Of a stretch of DNA of 46,113 nucleotides, positions 37,080 through 45,559 are shown piece after piece. The notes under the pieces were generated by a model, which had not been told where the DNA came from, did not search any database, and saw nothing but the letters and a program-made list of their open reading frames with translations. Numbering within the stretch: the first letter of the stretch is position 1; the number at the start of each line of letters is the position of its first letter. Position numbers and translations under genes: made by a program. Origin of the DNA: PLA5 sp040901705 (GTDB lineage Bacteria > Planctomycetota > Planctomycetia > Pirellulales > PLA5); contig JBBDYI010000050.1 of NCBI GenBank assembly GCA_040901705.1, forward strand, positions 1-46,113. Direction: 5' to 3'.

Positions 37080-37102
37080 GCCCCCGGTGAATCACCTGGG
37101 GC
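37080..37102 (+). terminator. Hairpin after argH, weak terminator
   Basis: GCCCC-c-GGTG (37080-37089), loop AAT, CACC-t-GGGGC (37093-37102): a nine-pair stem with one mismatch. It is followed by TAAATAAA rather than a U-run, so it may be an attenuator or a dispersed planctomycete palindrome instead of a full terminator. The next start is only 23 bp away. Confidence 0.45.
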
Positions 37103-37124
37103 TAAATAAAGAGATGGCGACGCG

Positions 37125-39380
37125 ATGAACTTACTGCTGAAGATTTCGCCCGTGGTGCTGGTGGCCGTGGCCGCGTTTCTTGCGCCGCCGGCGCACGGAC
37201 AGGACGACCTTGCTGATGCATTTGGCCCGGCTCCGGCCGAAGCCGCCGCGCCGGCGCCGATGCCGGCGATCGATGCGTCGGCGCTGGGCGACGATCCGGC
37301 CGTCCAAGCGGTGGTCGATTCCAAGCCGACGGCGCCGATCGAATTGTTTCGCGCCGTTTACCTGTTGATCGAGTTGCGGCGACCCGACGCCGCCGATCCG
37401 TTCGTCAAACGATTTCTCGCTTCCAATCCGACGCCGCGCGACCTGGCGGCGATTCTCCGCGAGCATGGTTCGGCGCGGCTGTGGCGGATTGCGCGTGTCG
37501 AGGCGCTGGGAGCGGACGGCCGCAAGATGATCGACACCGTGCTCGACGGCGCGCGGGCTTACGCGCACGATCCGCAGCGATTGGCGGAATTGATCGAACT
37601 GTTGAATCATCCCGCGGCGGAAGTTCGTCGTGCGGCGATCTACGATCTATCGGCGGCCGAAGGCGACGCCGTAGCGCTGCTGATTGCGGCGCTGGCCGAC
37701 GAGAATCGCAAAGACCATCACGCCGGCATTCGCGACGCGCTGGTCGCGATGGGGCGAATCTCGATTCCGCCACTCTCGGCCGCCGTGGTTGCCGACGACG
37801 ACGCCGTTGCTGTGGCGGCGATCGAATCCCTGGGTCGCATTCGCGATCGCACCGCTACCGTGTATTTGCTTGGACTGGCGGTCGGCGATGACGCTTCGCG
37901 TCGCAAGGCGGCGATCGACGCACTGGCCGCGATCGTTGGACGAACGCCTTCGGGCGAGGAAGTGAAGTCGATCCTGGCCGCCGAAGCCAAGTCGCACCTT
38001 GCCCGCTCGGTCCGATTGCCGACGCACGGCGAAGATCGCGTGACGCTCTGGCAATGGGACTCGGCCAAGCGCGAAGTCGTGCCGCACGAGTATCAACACG
38101 ACGATGCACTGGCCGTCGTTGCCGCTCGATTGGCTGGCGAGCTGGCGGCCGCCGAACCGAGCAACGAGGCCTATCGCCGGCTGGACCTGCTCGCATCGTT
38201 GGAAATGACGAAACTCACTGCCGGGCTTGACGCGCCGCTGGCGGAAATGCCCAAGGCGGACGCCGCGACGCTCAATGCGGTGTTGGCCGACGCGCTGGCA
38301 CAGCATCGTGTGGCGGCCGCTGTCGGTGCGGCGCAAGCATTGGCGAAAACCGGTGACGGAGCATTGCTGCGTCGCGGCGACGGCCGTCCCGCCGCGTTGG
38401 TGCAGGCGGTTCGCGATGCCGATCGCCGCGTTCGCTTCGCCGCGTTGGCGGCAATCATGGAGATTGCGCCGGACGGTCCGTATGTCGGTTCGAGCAGCGT
38501 GGTCGAGGCCCTGTGCTACTTTGCCGCCTCCGACGGGCGCAGCCGTGCGCTGGTGGTCGATCCGCGCGGATATCGCGCCCAAACGCTGGCCGCGTTCACC
38601 GAGGCGATCGGTTTCGAGGGGGACGCCGCGGTGGTCGGCCGCGGCGGGCGAGTGATGCTCAATCAATCGGCCGATTACGAGTTCGTGCTCGTCGATCTCG
38701 GTGTCGACAGCCCAATCGTGTACGACCTGCTCGGTCAGCTTCGCCGCGATCCCCGCACCGCGCGGTTGCCGATCGGCGTGATGGCTGGCGACGGGCAACT
38801 TGCGCGGGCGAAGCGCCTGGCGGCGGCGTTCGCGCGGACCATCGCGTTTCCGCAAGCGACCGACGTCGAGACGATCGAAAAGCAGGCTGGACATCTGCTG
38901 GCGCTGCGCGGGCGGTTGGCGGTCGGTGGCGAGGTGCGGCAGCGTCAGGCCGAGTTGGCGCTGGCGTGGCTGGCGAATCTGTCGGGCAAGTCGCAGGCCG
39001 TGTACGACTTGAGCCGCTGCGAGAACGTGCTGCTCGACGCGCTGCAATCGCAGAACCATTGCGCGGCGGCGGCCGAAGCCCTCGCTAATCTTGGCACGCA
39101 TTCGGCGCAACGGGCGTTGGTCGATCTGGCCAGCCAGGGTTCGCGTCCGATCATGATGCGGCAGGCCGCGGAGGTGGCGTTCGCCAAGAGCGTTCCGCTG
39201 CGCGGGATTCAACTCACCAGCGATGAGATCGTGCAACAGTACGACCGATACAATGCCTCGCGCGACTTGAACGAAGCGACGCAAAAGGTGCTCGGCTCGA
39301 TCCTCGACACGATCGAGGCCCCCCGTGAAGCGGCCCGGCAGCAAAAGGCAGCGGCGACGAACGCCTCGCTCGAACGGTAA
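37125..39380 (+). CDS. Exported HEAT-repeat protein with receiver-like segment
   Basis: 751 residues with a signal peptide (about 1-25, ending AHG-Q). Residues about 60-470 are helical HEAT-type repeats, for example EVRRAAIYDLSAAEGDAVA and DAVAVAAIESLGRIRDRTA. Residues about 472-600 look like a degenerate response-regulator receiver: a first strand LVVDPRGYRAQ, a middle strand FVLVDLGVDSP (D near 523), then LPIGVMAGDGQLARAKRLA and a last strand ARTIAFPQ. Helical repeats resume to the C-terminus (EALANLGTHSAQRALVDLA). A receiver fold outside the cytoplasm could not be phosphorylated in the usual way, so it is likely structural, if the similarity is real. It is followed 67 bp later by a sigma54 activator on the same strand. 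Confidence 0.8.
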   Translation: MNLLLKISPVVLVAVAAFLAPPAHGQDDLADAFGPAPAEAAAPAPMPAIDASALGDDPAVQAVVDSKPTAPIELFRAVYLLIELRRPDAADPFVKRFLASNPTPRDLAAILREHGSARLWRIARVEALGADGRKMIDTVLDGARAYAHDPQRLAELIELLNHPAAEVRRAAIYDLSAAEGDAVALLIAALADENRKDHHAGIRDALVAMGRISIPPLSAAVVADDDAVAVAAIESLGRIRDRTATVYLLGLAVGDDASRRKAAIDALAAIVGRTPSGEEVKSILAAEAKSHLARSVRLPTHGEDRVTLWQWDSAKREVVPHEYQHDDALAVVAARLAGELAAAEPSNEAYRRLDLLASLEMTKLTAGLDAPLAEMPKADAATLNAVLADALAQHRVAAAVGAAQALAKTGDGALLRRGDGRPAALVQAVRDADRRVRFAALAAIMEIAPDGPYVGSSSVVEALCYFAASDGRSRALVVDPRGYRAQTLAAFTEAIGFEGDAAVVGRGGRVMLNQSADYEFVLVDLGVDSPIVYDLLGQLRRDPRTARLPIGVMAGDGQLARAKRLAAAFARTIAFPQATDVETIEKQAGHLLALRGRLAVGGEVRQRQAELALAWLANLSGKSQAVYDLSRCENVLLDALQSQNHCAAAAEALANLGTHSAQRALVDLASQGSRPIMMRQAAEVAFAKSVPLRGIQLTSDEIVQQYDRYNASRDLNEATQKVLGSILDTIEAPREAARQQKAAATNASLER

Positions 39381-39447
39381 CGGCCAGCGGCGACAAGAAC
39401 GGCGAGATCGCGTGGCGGCGCGGTCGAAAGGAATTCGATTCACGGCC

Positions 39448-40545
39448 ATGACGGCGAACCCTCAGCAGTATAGCGCAATGAACCGCCCGCTCGGCCCTCG
39501 CGACACGTCGACCGGACCGCCGATTCCCGGCATCATCGGTTCGTCGCCAGCGATGCAAGAGGTGTACGCCGCGGTTCGCCGCGTGGCCCGCACGAAGGCT
39601 TCGGTTCTGCTGCTTGGCGAAACGGGCACGGGCAAGGAGTTGATCGCCAGGGCGGTTCACCAGCTTAGCCTTCGGGCGAGCGGTCCGTTCATCCGCGTCA
39701 ACTGCGGCGCGCTCACCGAAAGTCTGCTGGAAAGCGAACTGTTCGGCCACGTCCGCGGTTCGTTCACCGGCGCGATCGGCAACCGCACCGGCCGTTTCGA
39801 GGCGGCGCATACCGGAAGCATCTTTCTCGACGAGATCAATTCGACCACGCCCAAGCTGCAAGTGAAGCTGCTGCGCGTATTGCAAGAACGGGAATTCGAG
39901 CGCGTGGGCGACACGCAGACGATTCGCGTCGATACGCGGGTGATCGCGGCGAGCAATCGCGATCTGCAAGGCGAGGTGGAGGCCGACCGGTTTCGCGAAG
40001 ACCTGTTCTGGCGGCTCAACGTCGTGCCGGTTTATCTGCCGCCGCTGCGCGAGCGGCGAGAGGACATACCGGCGCTGGTCGGCCATTTTCTCAATTACTA
40101 CAACGACGAGAACGATCGGTACGTCGTGCATATTCAGCGCGAGGCGCTCGAAGCAATGCAGGACTATCACTGGCCGGGCAACGTTCGCGAGTTGCAGAAC
40201 TATACCGAGCGGGCGGTGGTGCTGGCCGACGGCGACGAGTTGACGGTCGACCTGCTGCCCGACGCCGTGATGGGACGCGAGAAGCGGCCGGTGGGCCTGC
40301 GGCACGCCGTCGATTTGGAAACGCTTACTTATGAACTGGTTCGCACCGGACTCTCGACGGCCGGGGCGCAGGAAGACGCGCTGTACACCAAGATCGTCAA
40401 CCGCGTCGAACGCGAAGTGATCGCCCAAGTGATGACCGAGTGCGACAACGTGCAGATCAAAGCGGCCAAGCGACTGGGCATCAACCGCAACACGCTGCAT
40501 AAGAAGATCGCCGAGCATGGATTGGGCGAGGAATCGGCGGAATAG
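39448..40545 (+). CDS. Sigma54-dependent activator, no receiver domain
   Basis: 365 residues. After a short N-terminus (about 30 residues) comes an AAA+ sigma54-interaction domain: Walker A GETGTGKE (57-64), the sigma54-contacting loop as GSFTGA (104-109) instead of GAFTGA, Walker B GSIFLDE (123-129), and the RFREDLFWRLNVVPVYLPPL arginine-finger region. A C-terminal Fis-type helix-turn-helix ends the protein (AAKRLGINRNTLHKKIAE). With no receiver, PAS or GAF domain it should be controlled by another protein or by its own level, in the manner of PspF. The GSFTGA variant occurs in some active activators. ATG 39448 is chosen over 39325 (a basic, low-complexity extension); AAAGGA lies 15 bases upstream, so the start remains uncertain and 39478 is possible. 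Confidence 0.92.
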   Translation: MTANPQQYSAMNRPLGPRDTSTGPPIPGIIGSSPAMQEVYAAVRRVARTKASVLLLGETGTGKELIARAVHQLSLRASGPFIRVNCGALTESLLESELFGHVRGSFTGAIGNRTGRFEAAHTGSIFLDEINSTTPKLQVKLLRVLQEREFERVGDTQTIRVDTRVIAASNRDLQGEVEADRFREDLFWRLNVVPVYLPPLRERREDIPALVGHFLNYYNDENDRYVVHIQREALEAMQDYHWPGNVRELQNYTERAVVLADGDELTVDLLPDAVMGREKRPVGLRHAVDLETLTYELVRTGLSTAGAQEDALYTKIVNRVEREVIAQVMTECDNVQIKAAKRLGINRNTLHKKIAEHGLGEESAE

Positions 40546-40765
40546 CCGCGCGTCGCGCATGGTTGAGCGGCGCGAAGCGAGGTCGGCCCGTCGTCGGCAA
40601 GGTTTGCGCCAATTGCGCGATCGATCTTGCTGGTGGCGGCATATTCGGTGCGGCCCTCTGCGTTGATTTCTGCGGCTTTATTCTTGCCGCGCGGCCGCTT
40701 AGAATGCGGCTGCCAATTGGCCGATTCGATCTGCAAAACTTCTTGCCTTTAGCAGGAGCACTGTA

Positions 40766-42310
40766 ATGGGTTCCGTCCGCGCTAGACTGTCGATGATGAT
40801 GTTCCTGCAATATTTCGTGTGGGGATCGTGGGGGGTTTCGATCGGCGGATATATGGCGGTGACGCTTGCTTTCGAGCCGCAACAGATCGGCTGGATTTAT
40901 TCGACCACCGCGATCGGCGCGATGATCGCGCCGCTGTTCGTCGGTTATATCGCGGACCGCTATTTTTCGACGGAGCGGATCTTGGCCGCTCTGCACATCA
41001 TCGGCGGCGCGCTGCTGTGTTACGCAGCCACGCAATCACAGTTTTCCACGTTGATGACGATTATGATCGTGTACGCATTGTGCTACATGCCGACGCTCGC
41101 GCTGACAAACTCGATCTCGTTCGAGAACATCAACGATCCGGAAAAGGACTTTCCCATCATTCGCGTGTTCGGCACGATCGGCTGGATCGCCGCGGGCATC
41201 ATTGTGGGCAGCGCCTTGGGCGGGACGAACAACACGTTCTTCTATCTCGCCGGCGGCGCGTCGATCGCGCTGGGACTGTTCTGTCTGGCGCTTCCGCACA
41301 CTCCGCCCAAGGGAGCGAAGGAAGGCGGCGACGCATTTGGATTGCACGCGGTTCAATTGCTCAAGGAACCATCGTTCGCGGTGTTCGTGTTCGCATCGTT
41401 CTTGATCTGCATTCCGCTGGCGTTCTACTACAACTTCGCGAATACGTTCCTCACCGAAACCGATCAACCTGTGCCCACGGCGATCCAAACACTGGGCCAG
41501 ATTTCGGAAATCTTCTTCATGGCGGCGATGCCGTTCTTTATTCTCAAGCTTGGGGTCAAGCGGATGTTGGCCGTGGGTATGTTGGCCTGGACGGCGCGGT
41601 ACTTGTGCTTCGGCTCGCTTAGTTTCGGATTGATTCTCATCGGTCTCGTACTGCACGGCGTGTGCTACGACTTTTTCTTCGTGGCCAGTCAGATCTACGT
41701 CGACAAGAAAGCGCCACGCGACATGCGGGCCAGCGCGCAGAGCTTTATCGCTTTCGTGACGCTAGGCGTGGGGATGTTCGTCGGCGCGATGGCGAGCGGC
41801 TGGATCGTCGGACAGTATCCGCCCGTGACGGTAGCGGCGACGGACGCCGAGGGCAAAGAGATCACGGCGCCGCTTCCCGGCTGGCACGCGACGGAAGCGG
41901 ACGCGAGCGTTTGGCGGTATCTCGATCTTTCCACTCAATTGCGACCGCTGTTCGTCGGCGAAGAAGCGAAGCAAGAGTTGCCGCCGGACTTTTTCGCCGA
42001 GAACGACGCGAACAAAGACGGCAAGCTGCAACTCTCCGAAATCCCGGAGACCTGGATCGAACGCAAGGACATGACTAAGTCCGAAGACGATGTAACGTAT
42101 CAGGGAAAGGCGCTGCGGGAAGCATTCACGAAGATCGACGCGGACGACGACGGTTACGTGACGCGGGCGGAATGGCGGACGGCACAGGCGCACGAATGGA
42201 AACAGATTTGGATGTGGCCCGCCGCGATGGCGGCCGTGACGTGTGCGTTTTTCTGGATCGGCTTCCGTGAAAAGAACATCATCGCGCCGCCGGCCGGTGC
42301 GACGCATTAG
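40766..42310 (+). CDS. MFS nucleoside-transporter-like protein with EF-hand insert
   Basis: 514 residues, twelve predicted membrane helices. The N-terminus (LQYFVWGSWGVSIGGYM) and overall sequence resemble the NupG/XapB nucleoside:proton symporter family of the major facilitator superfamily. Eleven helices end near 350; the twelfth (WPAAMAAVTCAFFWIGF) is at about 483-503. Between them lies an insert of about 130 residues holding two EF-hand-like loops, DANKDGKLQLSE (about 414-425) and DADDDGYVTRAE (about 458-469). By the usual N-in topology this loop faces the periplasm. Ca binding is an inference from the acidic pattern. Substrate is unproven. The ATG follows AGGAG by seven bases. Confidence 0.88.
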   Translation: MGSVRARLSMMMFLQYFVWGSWGVSIGGYMAVTLAFEPQQIGWIYSTTAIGAMIAPLFVGYIADRYFSTERILAALHIIGGALLCYAATQSQFSTLMTIMIVYALCYMPTLALTNSISFENINDPEKDFPIIRVFGTIGWIAAGIIVGSALGGTNNTFFYLAGGASIALGLFCLALPHTPPKGAKEGGDAFGLHAVQLLKEPSFAVFVFASFLICIPLAFYYNFANTFLTETDQPVPTAIQTLGQISEIFFMAAMPFFILKLGVKRMLAVGMLAWTARYLCFGSLSFGLILIGLVLHGVCYDFFFVASQIYVDKKAPRDMRASAQSFIAFVTLGVGMFVGAMASGWIVGQYPPVTVAATDAEGKEITAPLPGWHATEADASVWRYLDLSTQLRPLFVGEEAKQELPPDFFAENDANKDGKLQLSEIPETWIERKDMTKSEDDVTYQGKALREAFTKIDADDDGYVTRAEWRTAQAHEWKQIWMWPAAMAAVTCAFFWIGFREKNIIAPPAGATH

Positions 42311-42496
42311 CGCGATGCTGGCGGAACGTTTCCGGAGTCGTCTTGGGCGTATTCGTTAGCATTTTCGGTGGCCAAGATTCCTTGCGGTTCATCCGGTGAC
42401 GAAGGCCGAGCCGGATGGCTTGGGGTTGTTGCTGTTCGTCGAAAGTCCGCGATTTCGCGATCGAAATAGCCTTTTCGACGGATGCTTACGCAAAAA

Positions 42497-42523
42497 CCCT
42501 CGGCCGTCGCGAACGGCCGAGGG
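42497..42523 (-). terminator. Rho-independent terminator of metalloprotease gene
   Basis: An 11-bp perfect stem, CCCTCGGCCGT (42497-42507) with ACGGCCGAGGG (42513-42523), and a five-base loop. Read on the minus strand it is followed by TTTTTG, 34 bp after the metalloprotease stop. On the plus strand there is only CGCTTTG, so it serves the MFS gene poorly. Confidence 0.88.
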
Positions 42524-42557
42524 CGCTTTGTCGTATTCTCACTTTTTGTCGGTAATA

Positions 42558-45284
42558 CTAACCCGCCTTCATTTCGACTCTGGCGTCGAGCACCTTGCGG
42601 ATTCGCGCGGCGGTTTCTTCGAGGTGCGCCCGCGTGTAGGCGTCGAGTTTGAGTTCGGGCCGGCCGGTGAGGACGACGTCGATCCGTTTGGCCAGCGAAC
42701 CCAGTTCCGAATAGGCGATCGTCTGGCAATCTTGCGGGGCGCTGCTGTTGCCTAGGGCGAGCGCCGTGAGCCGCTGCAGGTAGCTGCGTTGGAGATTGCG
42801 GCGCATGCTGCTGATCGCCGGCTTGCGGTTGGTGAACTCGCCCTTTTGCAATTCGTCGGTTTCGCTGAACACGGCCTTGGTGAGCCGCTGGATCAGTTCG
42901 GCCGTGGTGAAGGCGTCCTGATCGGCCGGAACCTTGAGTTCCGAGTCGTGCAACCGTTCGAGGGTGAGCGGCGAGAGCAGCCGCGCGAGCGACCGCTCCT
43001 GCCACATGAGGATTGTCTCATGCACAGGGTAGTCCGTGCGAATATTCGCATCGGTGCCCCAGTGATACCACCGCGAGATGTTGAGTTGGTTGTAGAGTTC
43101 CGGCGTGAAGCCGAACGGTTTGTCGCTGAGTACGTTTTCTTCGATCAAGGCCAACGCTTCGCGTTGCTTGGCGGCGTCGACGACGACGAACGGCGGTTTG
43201 GCGTCCTTGTCGCCGCGGTGACTTCGCGAGACGTATACGCCGCCGACGTAGCGCGAGGCGAAATCCATCGCCCGGCCGTACTGCGCGAGCAGGACGTTGA
43301 ATGTCTGGCGTGCTCGTTGATAGCCGTCGCCGTCTTCGACGACGCGCTCGACCAGGCCGGGCCACAGATCGCTGATCAGCTTGGCCCGCAGCTTGGCGTA
43401 GGCGACGGTGTCGTTGCCGAGGTCGAAGCGATTGGAGAGCGGATCGGGATCGACGGCGTTGGTGTCCTCGTCGGTGAGATACGACAATTGCGGCTCGCCG
43501 CTGCGGGAGGCGATTTCCTTGAGCTTCGGCAATTCCTTCTCCGGCGAACCGCCGCCGATCGGCGTGTAGCCGTACTCGATCGCCCACATGTCGTAGGGAC
43601 CGATCGTTTGCGAATAGTAATCACCTTGCGGCGAGCCTTTGGGCTGCAAGTTCGCCGGCATATAGTCCATCACGGAACCGCCCAAACCGGTTTCCTTGGT
43701 CTTCTCCGGATTGTTGATGTCTTCCAGACTGAGCATCGTGCTGGACTTGAAGTTGTGCCGCAGGCCGAGGGTGTGGCCGACCTCGTGCATGGTGACTTCC
43801 TTGAGTCCCTGCATGATCAGTTTTTCGACTTCTTCCGGCGTGTTCGCTCGCTCCATCAGGGCCGCCGCGCCGAAGGCGAGTTCGTGCGACATGCCGTGGG
43901 CGAACGTGCAAGCTGGGTTGGCGCACGTGTCCAACGGACCGAACGGCGAGTTGTCGTTGTGCTGGCGGAGGAGTCGCATATCGACCGGCCCGCCGCAGAT
44001 TTGCTCGATGCTTTTGGGCGTGAAGTTTTCGAGTTCGGTCTTCCAGAAACGGACAAAGTCGGCGTCGAAAATGATGTCGGCGTCGAGGATTTGCCCGGTC
44101 AGCGGGTTGACGCGCGACGGGCCCATCGCCATGGCGGCCTGGGCGGTGATCCAGCGGAACGTGTTGTAGTTGATATCTTCCGGGTCCCAGGTGGCGTCGT
44201 CGGGTTGGTACTCGACGCGGACGGCGTCGTAGAAGCCGGCTTTTTCGAACGCCTTGTTCCACTCGGCGATACCGTCGCGAATCGGCTTGCGATACACAAG
44301 CGGCATCGTCTTTTCGATGTGGAACACGATTTGCTTCTTGGGCAGCGAAATCTTGGCCTTGGGATCGGCCTTTTGCAGATCCCAGCGGTTGATGTAGCGG
44401 ATGAACTGCTCGTCGTCGCCGCCCTTGGAGAAATCCTTGACCGCGGTGAGGAAATAGCCGACCCGATCGTCGGCCAGGCGGGGCACGTAGCCGGTGCTGG
44501 GCAGCTTGCTGATCGAATAGTGGACGTGGATCGTTGTGCCGCGCGAGTCGGGCACCGTGTCGAGGTCGCCCTTGCCCTGATAGGTTGCGGCGACTTGCAA
44601 TTCGACATTGTCCTTGAAGCCCTTGACCTCGTGCCACACGGACTTTTGCGGGTTGAACGCGAAGCCGCGGAGCACGTCGCCGATTTGCGGCAGGTCGCTC
44701 ATGAATACTTGCGTGAGATCGACCAGATCGCCGCCGCCAGGGCCCTTGGTCATGATCGGCAGCGCGAACAGCACGCTGTCGGTGTACGCCATTTCGACCG
44801 CGCTGGCTTCGGGCGATTTGTCGTCGGCGCGGAACCGCACGTTGCGGCGGACGACGAGAATCCGATCGTCGGCCTTGCGGAACTGCCAGATCCAATCGTC
44901 GCCCGATCCCCAACTCATGCCGCCGAGCAGCGGCTTTTGGCTGATGCCCTTGGCGATCGAGATGATGACGATCAAATCCTTATTGAGGTTGGCGTCGGAG
45001 ATTTCGCCGATCAGGCGGATGTCCTTGTGGTACAAGGGAATCATGCCGGCGACGGGCTTGAAGTCTTTGAGAACCGCTTCATAGGGTTTCGGCTGCGGTG
45101 TCGGCGCGGACGGGGCCGCGGCGGGCTTGGCCGCTTCCGCCTTATCGTCGCCGCTCGGTGCATCGGCCGCTGCCGGAGCGGAACCCGCCGCCGGAGGCTG
45201 TTGGCCAATCGCCACGGCGGCGAGTCCAAACGATAACGCCAGCGCCGCGACAAATCGGGCGCGCAAAGCAAGACGAATAACCAT
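42558..45284 (-). CDS. Secreted zinc metalloprotease, DUF5117/DUF5118-type
   Basis: 908 residues with a signal peptide (about 1-28, ending AIG-Q) and an Ala/Pro-rich linker. The body matches the large bacterial zinc-dependent metalloproteases with DUF5117, DUF5118 and a catalytic DUF4953-type domain. The active site is a metzincin zinc motif, HEVGHTLGLRH, with ligands H500, H504 and H510 and catalytic E501. A conserved N-terminal stretch includes GMIPLYHKDIRLIGEIS. It likely degrades proteins outside the cytoplasm. ATG 45284 follows GAGAAGG by nine bases; a start at 45419 would place 45 residues before the signal peptide. It has its own candidate promoter and terminator, so it appears to be a single-gene unit. 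Confidence 0.92.
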   Translation of the reverse strand: MVIRLALRARFVAALALSFGLAAVAIGQQPPAAGSAPAAADAPSGDDKAEAAKPAAAPSAPTPQPKPYEAVLKDFKPVAGMIPLYHKDIRLIGEISDANLNKDLIVIISIAKGISQKPLLGGMSWGSGDDWIWQFRKADDRILVVRRNVRFRADDKSPEASAVEMAYTDSVLFALPIMTKGPGGGDLVDLTQVFMSDLPQIGDVLRGFAFNPQKSVWHEVKGFKDNVELQVAATYQGKGDLDTVPDSRGTTIHVHYSISKLPSTGYVPRLADDRVGYFLTAVKDFSKGGDDEQFIRYINRWDLQKADPKAKISLPKKQIVFHIEKTMPLVYRKPIRDGIAEWNKAFEKAGFYDAVRVEYQPDDATWDPEDINYNTFRWITAQAAMAMGPSRVNPLTGQILDADIIFDADFVRFWKTELENFTPKSIEQICGGPVDMRLLRQHNDNSPFGPLDTCANPACTFAHGMSHELAFGAAALMERANTPEEVEKLIMQGLKEVTMHEVGHTLGLRHNFKSSTMLSLEDINNPEKTKETGLGGSVMDYMPANLQPKGSPQGDYYSQTIGPYDMWAIEYGYTPIGGGSPEKELPKLKEIASRSGEPQLSYLTDEDTNAVDPDPLSNRFDLGNDTVAYAKLRAKLISDLWPGLVERVVEDGDGYQRARQTFNVLLAQYGRAMDFASRYVGGVYVSRSHRGDKDAKPPFVVVDAAKQREALALIEENVLSDKPFGFTPELYNQLNISRWYHWGTDANIRTDYPVHETILMWQERSLARLLSPLTLERLHDSELKVPADQDAFTTAELIQRLTKAVFSETDELQKGEFTNRKPAISSMRRNLQRSYLQRLTALALGNSSAPQDCQTIAYSELGSLAKRIDVVLTGRPELKLDAYTRAHLEETAARIRKVLDARVEMKAG

Positions 45285-45382
45285 CGACAGACGCCTTCTC
45301 AACGGGAAAATGGGGAGAGCCGCGGACCGCGATGGACCACCGGCCAAGGGATGCAATGCAAGGTGGGACGGACGATCCCATA

Positions 45383-45411
45383 AATATACCCTAATCTTCG
45401 TGCCTTGTGGA
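45383..45411 (-). promoter_or_regulatory. Candidate sigma70-type promoter of metalloprotease
   Basis: Read on the minus strand: TCCACA (45411-45406, four of six), a 17-bp spacer, and TATATT (45388-45383, five of six). The transcript would begin near 45376, leaving a leader of about 92 bases. Confidence 0.4.
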
Positions 45412-45559
45412 ATCGGCAAACAGCGCCAAACGTGGCGGTTTGCCGCCCACGAACCGGCACGACCGAATCAAAGCGGCCGAGCGGGAGGATCAACCGCCAA
45501 CGTGCGGATCGATTTCGGTCGCACGTCCCCGCGACCGCCCCCCGGCGCGACAACCAGCC

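Noticed and set aside
40563..40766. 67-codon frame directly before the MFS gene
   Set aside because: No ribosome binding site and no recognisable domain, and it runs into the MFS start region where the AGGAG site lies. Judged non-coding leader.
42789..45236. 815-codon plus-strand frame opposite the metalloprotease
   Set aside because: Mirror frame of a well supported gene with a zinc motif. The translated sequence is atypical and has no recognisable family.
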